The notes beneath the pieces are model-generated. The model did no database searches. It saw only the letters and a program-made list of their open reading frames with translations, and was not told the origin of the DNA. Made by a program: the position numbers and the translations under genes. This document shows, piece by piece, positions 12,216 to 22,848 of a DNA stretch of 64,000 nt. Where the stretch lies: the NCBI GenBank assembly GCA_905250075.1, contig CAJNOP010000087.1:56406-120405 (forward strand), read 5' to 3'. Origin of the DNA: Rotaria sp. Silwood1. Taxonomy: Eukaryota; Rotifera; Eurotatoria; Philodinida; Philodinidae. Positions within the stretch are counted from its first letter, which is position 1; every line of letters begins with the position of its first letter.

Positions 12216-13949
12216 ATGTATGCGATACTTTTCACATGGATCTTGCTGCTCACTGTTTCGGGTTTGTCACATGCCGCTCATAAACGATATGAATGGACGC
12301 TTCGCTATGCAACATACAACCCCGATGGTGTTTATCGTAGAGTCATTTCAATCGATGATGGTTCAGGTAAATTCATATTCCCTGGACCGACTATTCGGGC
12401 TGAAAAGAATGACATAATTGAAGTCATTGTTCACAACGAACTACCAACCGAAGTAACATCCATTCATTGGCATGGTATTCATCAGTTCAACACATCATGG
12501 ATGGATGGAGTCTCTTATACAACACAATATCCGATTCTACCTTTACATTCATTCAATTATACATTCGAAGCCAGTCCCATTGGCACACATTGGTATCATT
12601 CACATACAGGAGCTCAATATAGTGACGGTCTCTTTGGTATTCTTATCGTCGAAGATCCAAGTGATCCATATAAAAAGTTTCCTGAATTTTCTCTTATCAT
12701 GAATGAATGGTATCATCGCTACGCCATCGATATATTCGATATCCTTAGCAGTCCTCCGACAACACACCATCACAGATTTCCACAATTCGTATCTGGTCTT
12801 ATGAATGGAAAAGGTCGCCATGATTGTTCAACGATCGATCAATCACTGCTTCTTCACAACAAGACAGAAGAAGAACACAATCAACTTGGTGATCTACTTC
12901 TCTGTGTACCAAATCGACCATATGAACGTTTTACTGTGGTCTACAATGAAACCTATCGATTTCGTCTGATTGCTGCCAGTAGTGCATTCAATTACAAATT
13001 TTCTATAGATAATCATGAATTAACGGTGATCGCTATCGATGGTGCATACGTCGAACCATACAAAACACAACAACTTTGGATTTATATCGGTCAACGATAT
13101 GATTTTCTTGTCACTATGAATCAAAGATCACCTTCGGGTGTTTATTGGATTCGTGCAGCTACTACTGTGAACGATACCAACCAGTTTCATGCTATTCTGC
13201 ATTACAATAATACAAGAAACAGAACTGCTGAACCAGCACCATCGCCTCTACCACGAAATCAAACTGTCTTGCTCAACTCTATGCCACTCGTGCCATCTAA
13301 TGCCAACACTCACTTCTCGCTCCAACCACCAATTTTTAATGAAACATTGGTTGTTCATATCATATGTGTACCGAGCGTACATCGTTGTACAGTCAATTCG
13401 CTTAGTTATAAAACGCCTCATGAACCAACATTATATACTTTGTATAAACACCGTATTCAACAACCGACTTTACCCAGTATATTCAATTTGAAACAGAATG
13501 CTCATGTCATGATTGTTGTGACTAATTTTCAAAATTTTGGTCACCCATTTCATCTTCATGGTCATTCTTTTTATGTACTTGGTGTGGGCAAACAAAATGC
13601 ATCCAGTACTGGTGAACCCAACATATTCGATCCTGTACACGATCGACACATGCTCAATTTTATCAATCCACCCTATCGTGATACAGAACAAGTGCCTGAA
13701 CTGTCTTACATAGTCATTGGATTCATTGCCAACAATCCAGGCTCCTGGCTTTTTCATTGTCATTTTGCTTGGCACGCGGAAGCAGGTATGGTGGCAGTAT
13801 TCAATGTAGCCGGTGATTCAATTCCGCCACCACCAGCCAAGTATCCTATTCTGATAGACTATGAAGATCAAATCAATTCAAGTAACAAAGTTCAATCGAT
13901 ATTGACTGTGTTCTTTCTAATCATCTCTGTTTTTATATATATGCTTTGA
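12216..13949 (+). CDS. Multicopper oxidase (laccase-like), secreted, probably membrane-tethered
   Basis: A single uninterrupted 577-residue frame. An N-terminal signal peptide (about residues 1-20: MYAILFTWILLLTVSGLSHA) precedes three cupredoxin domains. All four copper signatures are present: HWHGIHQ at 84-90, HWYHSH at 125-130, HPFHLHGHSFY near 442-452 and HCHFAWHAEAGM near 514-525, supplying the trinuclear cluster ligands, the type-1 Cys/His pair and a Met at the axial position. The family couples one-electron oxidation of phenols, amines or metal ions to reduction of O2 to water; the substrate cannot be read from sequence. The C-terminus ends in a hydrophobic segment (about 558-577) suggesting a GPI or membrane anchor. 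Many N-x-S/T sites fit secretion. An A/T-rich TATATA lies about 50 bp upstream of the ATG. The lack of introns, next to highly split neighbours, makes acquisition from fungi or bacteria plausible but unproven. Confidence 0.9.
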   Translation: MYAILFTWILLLTVSGLSHAAHKRYEWTLRYATYNPDGVYRRVISIDDGSGKFIFPGPTIRAEKNDIIEVIVHNELPTEVTSIHWHGIHQFNTSWMDGVSYTTQYPILPLHSFNYTFEASPIGTHWYHSHTGAQYSDGLFGILIVEDPSDPYKKFPEFSLIMNEWYHRYAIDIFDILSSPPTTHHHRFPQFVSGLMNGKGRHDCSTIDQSLLLHNKTEEEHNQLGDLLLCVPNRPYERFTVVYNETYRFRLIAASSAFNYKFSIDNHELTVIAIDGAYVEPYKTQQLWIYIGQRYDFLVTMNQRSPSGVYWIRAATTVNDTNQFHAILHYNNTRNRTAEPAPSPLPRNQTVLLNSMPLVPSNANTHFSLQPPIFNETLVVHIICVPSVHRCTVNSLSYKTPHEPTLYTLYKHRIQQPTLPSIFNLKQNAHVMIVVTNFQNFGHPFHLHGHSFYVLGVGKQNASSTGEPNIFDPVHDRHMLNFINPPYRDTEQVPELSYIVIGFIANNPGSWLFHCHFAWHAEAGMVAVFNVAGDSIPPPPAKYPILIDYEDQINSSNKVQSILTVFFLIISVFIYML

Positions 13950-14630
13950 AAAGATTTTCCTTCGCTAGATAACTTTCAATTGTCAAAAGTAGGAAGCTAG
14001 GACAATTAACAAATCTGTATTTTTTCTTTTTCAACACGATGAAAATAAAAGGAATTTCCACAAGCAACTTTTAATGTTTCTCGTTCACTATGAATCGCTG
14101 CAAACCTAACTACGACATCAATTTGACTAGTAATGCTTTAGTTGAATGTAGCTGCTTGCATTCAAGCAGAGATTTTATAGTGTACTTTGAAATTGAGATG
14201 ATCGTAACTGAGAACATGGGTTCTTAGTATGGAGTTAACTCTATAGCAGTTACATTCTGGACGAAGCGTAGAACTGATTGTATTCTGAAATGAATATCTT
14301 TGAAAATTTGTGATTTCTATAGAAGCCCGATACTAATTCTTTTTTCTTCTAATTTGCGCCAGACCTCATGAAGCATCATTACCGAATCAAACTTATCTAA
14401 TAACTATCGAGAATGATTCGACTTCATCTGACTCACGATTGAATTAAACCTAATCAGAGTACTACCTTTGAATTTGCGTCTCTCGTCGATATCTAATCCA
14501 AGTATTGTGTATAGAAAAAAGATTTCTGTGTTCAAACTGCTATTTTAACTTTGGTATACAACTGAAGTAATAACACTGACATTGGCAAGGAAGAAGCATT
14601 GAACTTCATCAAAGTTCAATAGACTTGGAG
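13950..14630. other. Intergenic, nothing recognised
   Basis: Apart from the possible poly(A) signal, no gene or repeat seen between the oxidase and the CGTATACG-type repeat. Confidence 0.5.
14044..14049 (+). terminator. Candidate poly(A) signal of the multicopper oxidase
   Basis: AATAAA about 95 bp after the oxidase stop codon, in the right orientation. In AT-rich DNA such a match is common, so support is positional only. Confidence 0.35.
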
Positions 14631-14770
14631 AAACCTAGGTTCAAAAAGCGCGATCCTACACAATCGCACATAACAAAAAATCGATAAATCGCCGTAGTTG
14701 TTTATGGCGAGCGAATACAATTGTCGTATACAATCGTAACTTAGCCACAAATGGAGATGTCCATCTTGAC
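14630..14770. repeat. Degenerate copy of the CGTATACG-type palindromic repeat
   Basis: Begins CCTAGGTTCAAAAAGCGCG and ends AATTGTCGTATACAATCGTA then ACTTAGCC. The layout matches the larger copies near 37.2 kb (CCCAGGTCAAAAAAGCACG at one end, GTCGTAACTTAGTCG at the other) and 41.2-41.4 kb. The CG-rich palindromic units (CGTATACG, CGATCGTA) are mostly mutated here, suggesting an old copy. Confidence 0.55.
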
Positions 14771-14820
14771 CAAGAGTTGCTTTTGAGTCGAACATCAACG
14801 ATCCTTTTTTTTCTATTCAG

Positions 14821-14990
14821 ATTTATCTCAACATCAAGTTCAATGGTAAGTTTTATTCAACAAAACTAAATTATATTTCTGTGTTTAGATTTATTCCAAC
14901 ATGTGATCCGATGGTAAGTAAGAATTAAAAATGTTAGATTATATTTGTTCTTGTTTAGAATCATCCTAACGGCAGATCTAATCGTAAGTA
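14821..14990 (+). repeat. Tandem array of three 68-70 bp units, each a 25-nt exon-like block with splice-like borders
   Basis: Three related 25-nt blocks lie at 14821-14845, 14889-14913 and 14959-14983 (first two: ATTTATCTCAACATCAAGTT+CAATG and ATTTATTCCAACATGTGATC+CGATG). Each is preceded by a pyrimidine-rich tract ending in TTCAG or TTTAG and followed by GTAAGT or GTAAGTA, i.e. consensus acceptor and donor. The intervening 43-45 nt look like minimal introns. Joined, the blocks give 75 nt, but all three frames contain stops, so they are not a simple coding series. May be a remnant of a duplicated exon-intron unit or an unusual tandem repeat. Confidence 0.6.
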
Positions 14991-16539
14991 TTTATTTGAA
15001 CCTTAAATGTAAAACTCAAAGAGGTGTTAGAAGTTTTAAACTTCTCCCTCGAATTTCAAACTATTTGTTGCATTTCAACTGCTATCTGTAGCATCTCAGA
15101 TAGTACTTGTAGTATTGCAGGCACCATGAAACATGATCACAGGCAAAAGTGTACACAGAACGCATTACAGTAAGTGTGAGTGCCATAAAAAAGAACGAAT
15201 TCACGATTTCTACACTACCCTATTTAAGTAAGAAAAAAGCTGTCTATTTTTATGTACAGTTAATTAATCAACAGTTTATGCTGATTAGATATTGAACATT
15301 GTGTCTGTTCAAACTTCAGACAAGTGAGTTTTAGTACCATTGGAAGTACCACTGATATGATTTTCGCTGCCAAACAGTATAATAACACTATACAATGACA
15401 ACTCGAATGAAATAAGAGAAGACAAATATTCGTTTAATTTCACTCGTGGTACAACAGTGATCAGATTGAGAACAGCTAGACGAGCCTCATCGATATCCTG
15501 ATTCTCACACTTTGCAAGCCAACAACTTCATATTTACTATGAAGAACTGATTCACGAAGGCACATAAGCTCAACTCTAGAAATTACACATATTTTAGTTT
15601 TTTTCAAGTAGGAGACATGCGCGTGCTGAAGTTCAATTAATAAGGGTTCGAAAACTTATTAAACTGATGACCAATTAAACAGTAACCGCGTGAAATCATA
15701 ACAAGTTTTCAGCCTATATGTCCGTACATGACCATTGATTTTCTCTATCTATGATGCTATCCGAGAATTTCGAATTCTTTATTTTTATATAAGAATAATC
15801 GGTATAAAACTAATCTTTTGAAAACAATATTGATTTTATTGCTGTGCAAAAGCATCGTTGATAAATACAAAGACCAAGTCATTTTCATCAATGTTTTTTC
15901 ATCTATTCATTTAAAAACCATCACTATCTTTTTCCTGAAATATTTAACATAAGCTATCGTTTTGTTTGAATTCTTTCTTGTAGTCTTGTTTTTCCTGTTT
16001 GACATGAATTGCAATTAGGTAAATGAATCTTTTTTAATGATTAATTTTGTTGAAGAATATCGATAAAATAACTAATACTTAAATCTGTCATGAATTTATT
16101 TCCTGAAAAATACAAATATTCAAAAGGTGTATTATAATAATTAAGAACATGAGTTACATATTTTATTCCATGATTATCTATTTTATTTTCATATAAACTA
16201 AGTGTTATCTATGTATTATTTGTATTTAACATTTCAGTTAAATATTCTGCGTCTTTACTTGTTATTTCATTTTGTGAAGTATTCATATCCTTAATTGATA
16301 ATTTTTTAATTCTTAATTGTATCTGTAAGTTCGATGATTAATTAGCAAGTAATTGTTCTTATTTTTCATTAGATTCATGCTCATTTTTAAACGAAGATTT
16401 ATTAAGTCAAGATTGTTTTGTCTCAAATGGTGAAATTTTAAATGGATAGAATCACCATAGATCACATCCTTAATTAATTTTTTTTCCTTCTTTGACAAAA
16501 TTATTTATTTTATTTGTACTTATTTTATCGAAGAAACTT
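14991..16539. other. Intergenic, nothing firm
   Basis: No recognisable gene. The minus-strand open stretch at 16313-16498 may be the decayed 3' end of the adjoining ADP-ribosyltransferase gene but shows no recognisable motif. Confidence 0.4.
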
Positions 16540-17256
16540 CAGATAGATGAGATAGTGATTGTATTTGATTTAATGGTGATTGAACTTCTTTTAATTGAAT
16601 CCAATACAGATTATTGTCTTGTTTGAAACATTGAATTACTTTAAATTGAGTAGCTGGTAGGAAAAGAATCATATTTGTTGATGGATGAAAGTAAATGTCT
16701 ATTAATATCTTTACTTGAATTACATTCAATAGGAAGTATCGTTCATTAACCTGTTTTACCCAATGTTTTCTCGAATGTAATATATCAACTGAAGTTGTAT
16801 ATAGAGCAAAATCTGACCATAAAATTGCTTTATGCTTTGAATATATGTGACTAACATCTAATTTAATTTCTCGAAAAATTATACGATGACTTGATGATAA
16901 ACGACAAAGTGTCCTTAGTATAAGTTTAAGTAGAGAAACTATGAATTCAGTTTTTCTTGGTCTGTTTAATGTAATGTTGTATTCAATACAACAAAAAGAC
17001 ATTGATCAATTGGTTGCTATTTCACAGTACAAAGCATCATCGATGCCGACTCATCTTTTGTGAGATAATCAGCAGGATTTTCACATTTTTGTTTAGCCGA
17101 ATGTACATAAGTTTGTACTGGAGATAGAAGAGATGCTACCAGTTCAACAGCTATTTCAAGAGAGATAAGTGGCATTTTGTCGTAATCTTCAATTGATAGA
17201 AAATGACCATGATGATCAATATGAAGGTTTTGTAAGAAATTTTGATTTTTTTTCAT
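16540..17256 (-). pseudogene. Arginine-type ADP-ribosyltransferase (ART) domain gene, inactivated
   Basis: On the minus strand from about 17256: an N-terminal part (EDYDKMPLISLEIAVELVAS, then NPADYLTKDESASMMLCTVK), an in-frame TAG, continuation QPIDQCLFVVLNTTL, then a one-base shift into a 160-codon frame with the catalytic fold: SSSHRIIFREIKLD (NAD-contacting Arg), LYTTSVDIL (the S-T-S strand) and ILFLPATQFKVIQCFKQDNN (C-terminal strand). Intact ARTs (R-S-E class) transfer ADP-ribose from NAD to protein arginines and have an acidic E-x-E loop just before that last strand; here it reads PSTNM, so the catalytic glutamates are gone. Nonsense, frameshift and loss of the active-site loop make this a pseudogene. 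Such domains are often joined to TPR repeats in bdelloids. Confidence 0.75.
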
Positions 17257-19496
17257 TATGATGTGTATCCATGTTTAAATTGTTTTGCTTATTTCTTGAA
17301 TAGCTATCAATTTTTATACAAAATTAAAGAAGCACAAGAAAAATAAGAAATGCGTGATCATTCACATTTTAATGACTCATATAAATAAAAAAAAAAATGT
17401 ATTACTTCTTTTTGAAATTGCTGAAGGCAATAATATGATATTATTGATTAATAATGACCTTTATAAAAAATGAAATATCATATTTTAAGATAGACAAACA
17501 GTTTCAAATAAATTAATGTTGTTTTAAAAGAACATATAAATAGTCTAAAGTAGCTTTTCATATACACTCTTGTTTCTTGTTTTTTTAACAATTATTTACC
17601 AACTTTCTGATTTGGTGCTTCTGCATCATAAAATATGAGCATGATTTTTTTTATTGTATTCCTAATATAAAATTACTCATTGTATGCATAGAAATGACAA
17701 ATATCACACGATGCATTGAGAACAAACAGAAATATTCAGGTATTAGACGTATGCAGAACAAAGAGAAAAAAAATGTTTTTTTTTACTAATAATGATGAAG
17801 GAAAAAAGGCAATAAGATAATTATAAAATTTTCAATCGCATAACTTGTACATAGCATTACAATGAAATTATTCAATAGATTATATCATCCTGGTCATAAG
17901 TGTGCTCTTTGGTATACAATTCATTGTACAATTACGGTGTGAGAACGAGTGTTGATGCCAGTCTCCCTTTTCATTCATCCTGCACCCACACCCTCACTTC
18001 TGTACCGATATTCATTATTTTTTAAATAGTTGCATAATACTAATTGGTGTGGGTGTGGGTGTGAGTGTAGGTGTGGATTTCTCGAATGTTGCACATTCTA
18101 CACCCATCCTAACGGGGTGTGAGTGTGAATGGTTGGATCAACAGAATACTCTTGTCCACAGTCACCCACACATATCCAAATTTTAGATCCTCAAAGAGCT
18201 TGCATTTTGGACGGGTTAAGACTCGTTAAGTTACATAGTTCATGGACGTTCAGAAATTTTTTAAAAGTCTGAGTACAGCCAACAAACAGTGAAAAGAATA
18301 TCATGGAATTATTTTGAATTTGATTAAAAAATAGTTTTTTTAATAGTATCTACTATTCTAATGCTTATTCTAAACCTAGATCAATTTGTGGAATTCTTGA
18401 CTGCTACATATGGAAATAAAGAAAACGAAATGATCATAACAAATCGAAAACTCACATTTTTGCTTGTAACTGCTAGTTTTCAAGTCTAACAGCATAAAAC
18501 CAAGAATTTTCTCCAATGGCAGTAGTATTACAGTGGAGATCTTTCACTTTCGACTCATAACCAGATTTTCGTCTCCATGCAACTCTCTTCATTAATTATT
18601 TATCTTCACTTATTAGACTAATTATGTAATTATACATTCGACTACATTTCGCAAAGCAATGCGCCCGAATGCGCTCCTGCGAATTTCATTAATTGACATA
18701 AGCACATCCTGAAACGCATTTCCTCAACTTTACCGTTTAGATACCGTTTAATAACAGATGGATAACTTCTTTTAATCAGTAAACATGATTTAATGCGTGA
18801 ACCGATATTGATGCGTTCTAATATATTTTAAATTAAAAACTTACGCGCGTTTATATGCGTTTAGTCCAACGAATGTTCACAAACTATTAATGTTCTCTAA
18901 ACATGTTCACGGAACACAATGAACAGTGCATTTAACTATGTCTAAAATGCATTTTTTCTTAGTCATGACACAAAATTCAAAGTATGGAGCGATACGAATG
19001 CATACTAACTCATGTATACGCATTTGTTTTGGTCCATATTCAGTGACCATCAACACACTTTATGAATGCATTCAACAAGACAAGTGCTGAATGTCTGTAG
19101 CAGCGTTTTCAGAACACTTCAACGCGAAAACGCGTCAACATGTTACTATTTGCAACAAAAATATGTCTATACGTGTCAAAAAAATATATTGTATGATTGC
19201 ATAGATAACCGAACAAGTTTCTCAATATTGTGTCACAACTGCTGGCAATACTGACGATTAATTAAATAAGTTTTTATTTGTGTGATATAACAGAATCTGT
19301 AAAGCATCAAAATTTTAATAAGAGTGCTAGTGGATATAAAATGTTGCTGTGCTGAAACGTTTTTTTCTTTTAGTTTTTAAATGTGATACTCAAATGATTC
19401 AAAAAGAATACAAAATCTATGCATCATTCGAAAAAGATATTTATTTAAAGAGTTTCATGAGCACAAAAACTGAATCAATCAGTTCAAAATAAGAAT
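17257..19496. other. Gene-poor stretch with telomere-like hairpins and GCGTTT-rich segment
   Basis: No intact gene. Contains the telomere-like repeats at 17979-18176 (listed separately). Between about 18655 and 19140 the hexamer-like motifs GCGTTT/AAACGC and GAATGC recur in both orientations, unusual in this AT-rich context, but I could not define ends or a target duplication. Confidence 0.4.
17979..18176. repeat. Interstitial telomere-like repeat cluster (TGTGGG type), two G-to-C hairpins
   Basis: C-rich run at 17979-17998 (TGCACCCACACCCTCAC), G-rich run at 18046-18076 (GGTGTGGGTGTGGGTGTGAG onward), C-rich at 18098-18108, G-rich at 18113-18132 (GGGGTGTGAGTGTGAATGG) and C-rich at 18160-18176 (CAGTCACCCACACATATCC). 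The G then C order gives two imperfect hairpins. The unit resembles the bdelloid telomere repeat TGTGGG. Confidence 0.7.
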
Positions 19497-21800
19497 TCAG
19501 TAGTGAATGTAAACGAAAAGCAATGTTAAAAACATGTTTAACACATTTGGAACGAATGTTTCATTTGATTCATTAGAAGCCGGTAATGTTGACAGTTCAC
19601 TTTTGAATGCAACAACTAGCCAAACATCGAATGATTGATTGAATAATCTATTTATGCCAGATTGCCATTTGTGCCAAGGATAAACTACAGTACCATCATT
19701 TCGTAAAACTGGTTTGTTTTGTGCATCGATATCCCATAGAGGACCCTGTTCATAAAAAGGTGGCATTGGTAACTTTTCGAATGCTGAGTCTGGTGTAGTA
19801 AGTGGATCGTAATTTTCTTCGGAACTTCTGAGATAGTGTATACCGCCTTCTTCACTTCCATTAATAATGGATATATGAATTTCGCAGAATCTATCCTTCG
19901 CATGATTATGTACACCAGCATTAACACCTTGTCCAGCAGCCCATAATTGCATGTAGCACAGATGTTCATTGTTATCAGCAAAGTTTATTCCAAAACCTTT
20001 CAGAGTGTAAAACTCGAGATTTTTGAATTGTGCTCTTGAGTCATATTGATCATATCTGATAAATTCAAAGTCAAGTTGACGAGTTTCTTCAGGACAGTAT
20101 TCCGGTAATGAGTTCTCAATGATCATATTTTTCATATCTCCGACTTGATGAATAGGATTAGTGTCATTACGTGTTTTAAATATAATCAAAAGAGCACCTT
20201 CACTTTCAGTTCTTATTCTTCTATTATCACTGTGTATCTTAAGAGGTGCAACAGTTCTTGGTTCACAGAAAATTGTACGAGAATAGTTGGCGGGCTCATA
20301 TGATTGGTTCGAGGAATCAGTCCAAATTATAATTCCAGAAAGAACCTTGATATATGTATTGTTGTCCACTTGACGCGAACTATGAGGTGGTACAATTGCT
20401 AATGACAAACGTATCCCATCTATTGTAATAAATGGTAGCTCTTGATATTGTGATGCTTCGTTTGGTCTTGGAACTTTGAATAGAAGATCATTATTTTGCT
20501 TCATCACCTGCATTTCCTTTTCAGCTTGCGGCTTGTTCTGAGTGAATCGATTGTAAAAAACGTTAATAGAAGGATTCTCTGATCTGTAATAACCGGGAAC
20601 ATTGTAACTAATGGTTGCAAAGTCAAGAAGTTTGTCGTTGTCATAGTCAGCAACAGCAATTCTAGCAGCCGAGTCACCGCTAACTTTCCATTTATTAAAT
20701 AAACCACGAGAGAGATCGATCGACTTATAAAAATAGACACCTTGATTCGGAGATGGTCCACGAAGTGCAACTAAGAATTCGTCATCTCCATCATTGTCAA
20801 AGTCAGCACACACAATATGATGAGCTGTACCTTCGCCATTTTCGTTCGGATATCCATAAATATCCAATACATATCTTTTCCATTGAAACTGTGTCAAAAC
20901 ATTGTTCGTGTTCTTGATGTAGATCGCAATGACATTTCCATGAAACGGTTCGATTGCAGCCATATAAGCCAAAGGATCGTTTCCGACTCGTCCTACATCA
21001 ATACCACCACTACCATAGTAAGTTGTTTGTTGTTTTTGTTCTTGTTCACCTTCTCCAATTTTCTCAATCATCCACTGTTTTAAATTTTTACTAAAATAAA
21101 GCCGATTAATACCTTCGCTTGATGCAATAAGAAGATTATCTAGTTGACCATCATTGAGCCGTTTTGCATCATGAATTAGATGAAAAAAATTCTCATTAAT
21201 TATTTCGAAAGGCCATTCTGTAGCATTCAATACGTTATCAGGTTGTCGAAATAACAGTACAGGTACTGCTGAGAGTAAATCATATGGTTTACTGACAATA
21301 GGTAAACCTATTATTTCCCAACGTTTGGTTTGTGTAAAATGACCAACTTTAAGTCTATGCATAGCTGTAGATTTTCCAACATAGTGCATTTCCCATAGGT
21401 TATTAACGATATTCTGTCCAGGATTTTCTAACCAAACAATCTTTCCTCCTTCCGGATCAGTGTCTAGCATTGTATTACCGTATTGATAGCAGATAATAAT
21501 GTCATTAATACCATTGCCTGTTATATCAGCTTGATCCATGGCTACAGGACCATTTAGTTTTTGAATAAGAGTAGTCTGTCCTGGTTCTTTAGTTGTGGAT
21601 AGATTTTGGTAAAGATGTATGTCTCCACTAGCAAGTCCATATGCTACCAATCCAATAGGACTTTGATTGTCTACTTGAAAAGGTTCAATCCAGTATCCAT
21701 CTTGACGATTTTCTTCGATCAGTTTCTTCTCGAAAGTAGGACTATAACTTCCATAATCAAAATTTAATTGACTAAGAGAAGTACCCACTGTTTCTGGCAC
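19497..21800 (-). CDS. Aldos-2-ulose dehydratase-like secreted protein (FG-GAP/beta-propeller plus two cupin modules); first exon unresolved
   Basis: A 767-codon frame whose first codon (GTG at 21798-21800) directly follows TTATTTCTTATAG, an intron acceptor, so a short upstream exon, probably with the signal peptide, is missing from this call. Residues 1-430 contain FG-GAP/VCBS-type propeller strands with Ca-binding-like loops (ADITGNGINDIIICY near 95, CADFDNDGDDEFLVALRG near 335, VADYDNDKLLDFATISY near 385). Residues about 445-560 look like a first cupin and 580-740 a second with a metal-site-like motif (GVHNHAKDRFCEIHISI near 628-645). This order matches fungal aldos-2-ulose dehydratase/isomerase, which acts on 1,5-anhydrofructose and glucosone to give microthecin- and cortalcerone-type products. 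The C-terminus (SNESNETFVPNVLNMF then a hydrophobic run) suggests a GPI anchor. The nearly intronless body and fungal-like architecture suggest horizontal transfer. Exact reaction unproven. Confidence 0.7.
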   Translation of the reverse strand: MPETVGTSLSQLNFDYGSYSPTFEKKLIEENRQDGYWIEPFQVDNQSPIGLVAYGLASGDIHLYQNLSTTKEPGQTTLIQKLNGPVAMDQADITGNGINDIIICYQYGNTMLDTDPEGGKIVWLENPGQNIVNNLWEMHYVGKSTAMHRLKVGHFTQTKRWEIIGLPIVSKPYDLLSAVPVLLFRQPDNVLNATEWPFEIINENFFHLIHDAKRLNDGQLDNLLIASSEGINRLYFSKNLKQWMIEKIGEGEQEQKQQTTYYGSGGIDVGRVGNDPLAYMAAIEPFHGNVIAIYIKNTNNVLTQFQWKRYVLDIYGYPNENGEGTAHHIVCADFDNDGDDEFLVALRGPSPNQGVYFYKSIDLSRGLFNKWKVSGDSAARIAVADYDNDKLLDFATISYNVPGYYRSENPSINVFYNRFTQNKPQAEKEMQVMKQNNDLLFKVPRPNEASQYQELPFITIDGIRLSLAIVPPHSSRQVDNNTYIKVLSGIIIWTDSSNQSYEPANYSRTIFCEPRTVAPLKIHSDNRRIRTESEGALLIIFKTRNDTNPIHQVGDMKNMIIENSLPEYCPEETRQLDFEFIRYDQYDSRAQFKNLEFYTLKGFGINFADNNEHLCYMQLWAAGQGVNAGVHNHAKDRFCEIHISIINGSEEGGIHYLRSSEENYDPLTTPDSAFEKLPMPPFYEQGPLWDIDAQNKPVLRNDGTVVYPWHKWQSGINRLFNQSFDVWLVVAFKSELSTLPASNESNETFVPNVLNMFLTLLFVYIHY

Positions 21801-22646
21801 CTATAAGAAATAAGCCCTAGTCATATTTATGGTATATTTTCACGCAGAGTTGAAATCAATAGGTTTTTTCCTTTCTAGTAACAGTACTGGTCTGCTTTGT
21901 CAGCCCAGATCAAATCGACCGGTAGGACGGCATGAGTCATTTTACTCTTTTCTGGCCCTGCAATATTCAAATAAAACTCTTGATTAATCATATCTTCCTC
22001 CTAATCACTACAGTAAGAACGTAAGAGCTCAGTTTAACTATGTTAGTGCTTTTCTCTATTAATTTTCATTAGTTTTCAGTCTCTTGGCATCTATCGGTTA
22101 ACAGAAAACTAAACTATTAATTCAGTATTAGCTTTGTACACCGATTAATTAATTGTATACTTATCTACTTCCCACATTCTATTTGCTTTGAAGTCATAAC
22201 TTTATACTAAAGAGACTTAATGAATTTTCGCGGAATACGCTAGTCTGATGCATGTATCTTCATACATAGTGTTTGACATTCTACTGGCCGTTTACCATTA
22301 CCAGTTATAACAGTGTTTTTTCCTTCAAACAAACAAAAAAAAATTTTATTTTGTATGAAACTAGATTATAAGTCAAGAGAATATCTTTTGTCGAATAGTT
22401 TTGCACAACTTTCATTTGGAAGAGAAAAATTTAACCAAATTGTTTATATTTTCTCACTCGGCGTTTAAAATTTTGACGCCTATCACAACAAGAAATCAAT
22501 GAATATATCATCTACAACCATATTGGCTATTGTTCTATCATGTTTCAAAGTGCATTATTTGTAAAATCATAAATGAAACAAATGACCTTATGGAGAATAT
22601 CACATTCATGGTAACACTGACGTGCTTGGGACATTTGAATTGTTAC

Positions 22647-22739
22647 TTTTGGCAGTTTCTTGTGGAGTTTCAAGCATTTCCAGATACATTTCAACAAAGA
22701 ACATCAGAAAGGCTTAGGGTCAACAAGAAACTGCCAAAA
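22647..22739. repeat. 93-bp element with perfect 17-bp terminal inverted repeats
   Basis: TTTTGGCAGTTTCTTGT at 22647-22663 is the exact reverse complement of ACAAGAAACTGCCAAAA at 22723-22739, with a 59-bp interior. May be a tiny MITE or a solo palindrome; no clear target duplication seen. Confidence 0.55.
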
Positions 22740-22848
22740 CAGAGCAAGAAACTCTAGAGAACCAGTGAAGCCAAATAAATTATGTGGATCTCTTAAAAAA
22801 ACACGAATAAAATTTCAGCATGATTACCGATAATTGAATCCGCTGAAA

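Noticed and set aside
17979..18176. True chromosome end or active telomere
   Set aside because: Runs are short, degenerate, in both orientations and embedded in ordinary sequence; similar runs occur throughout the window.
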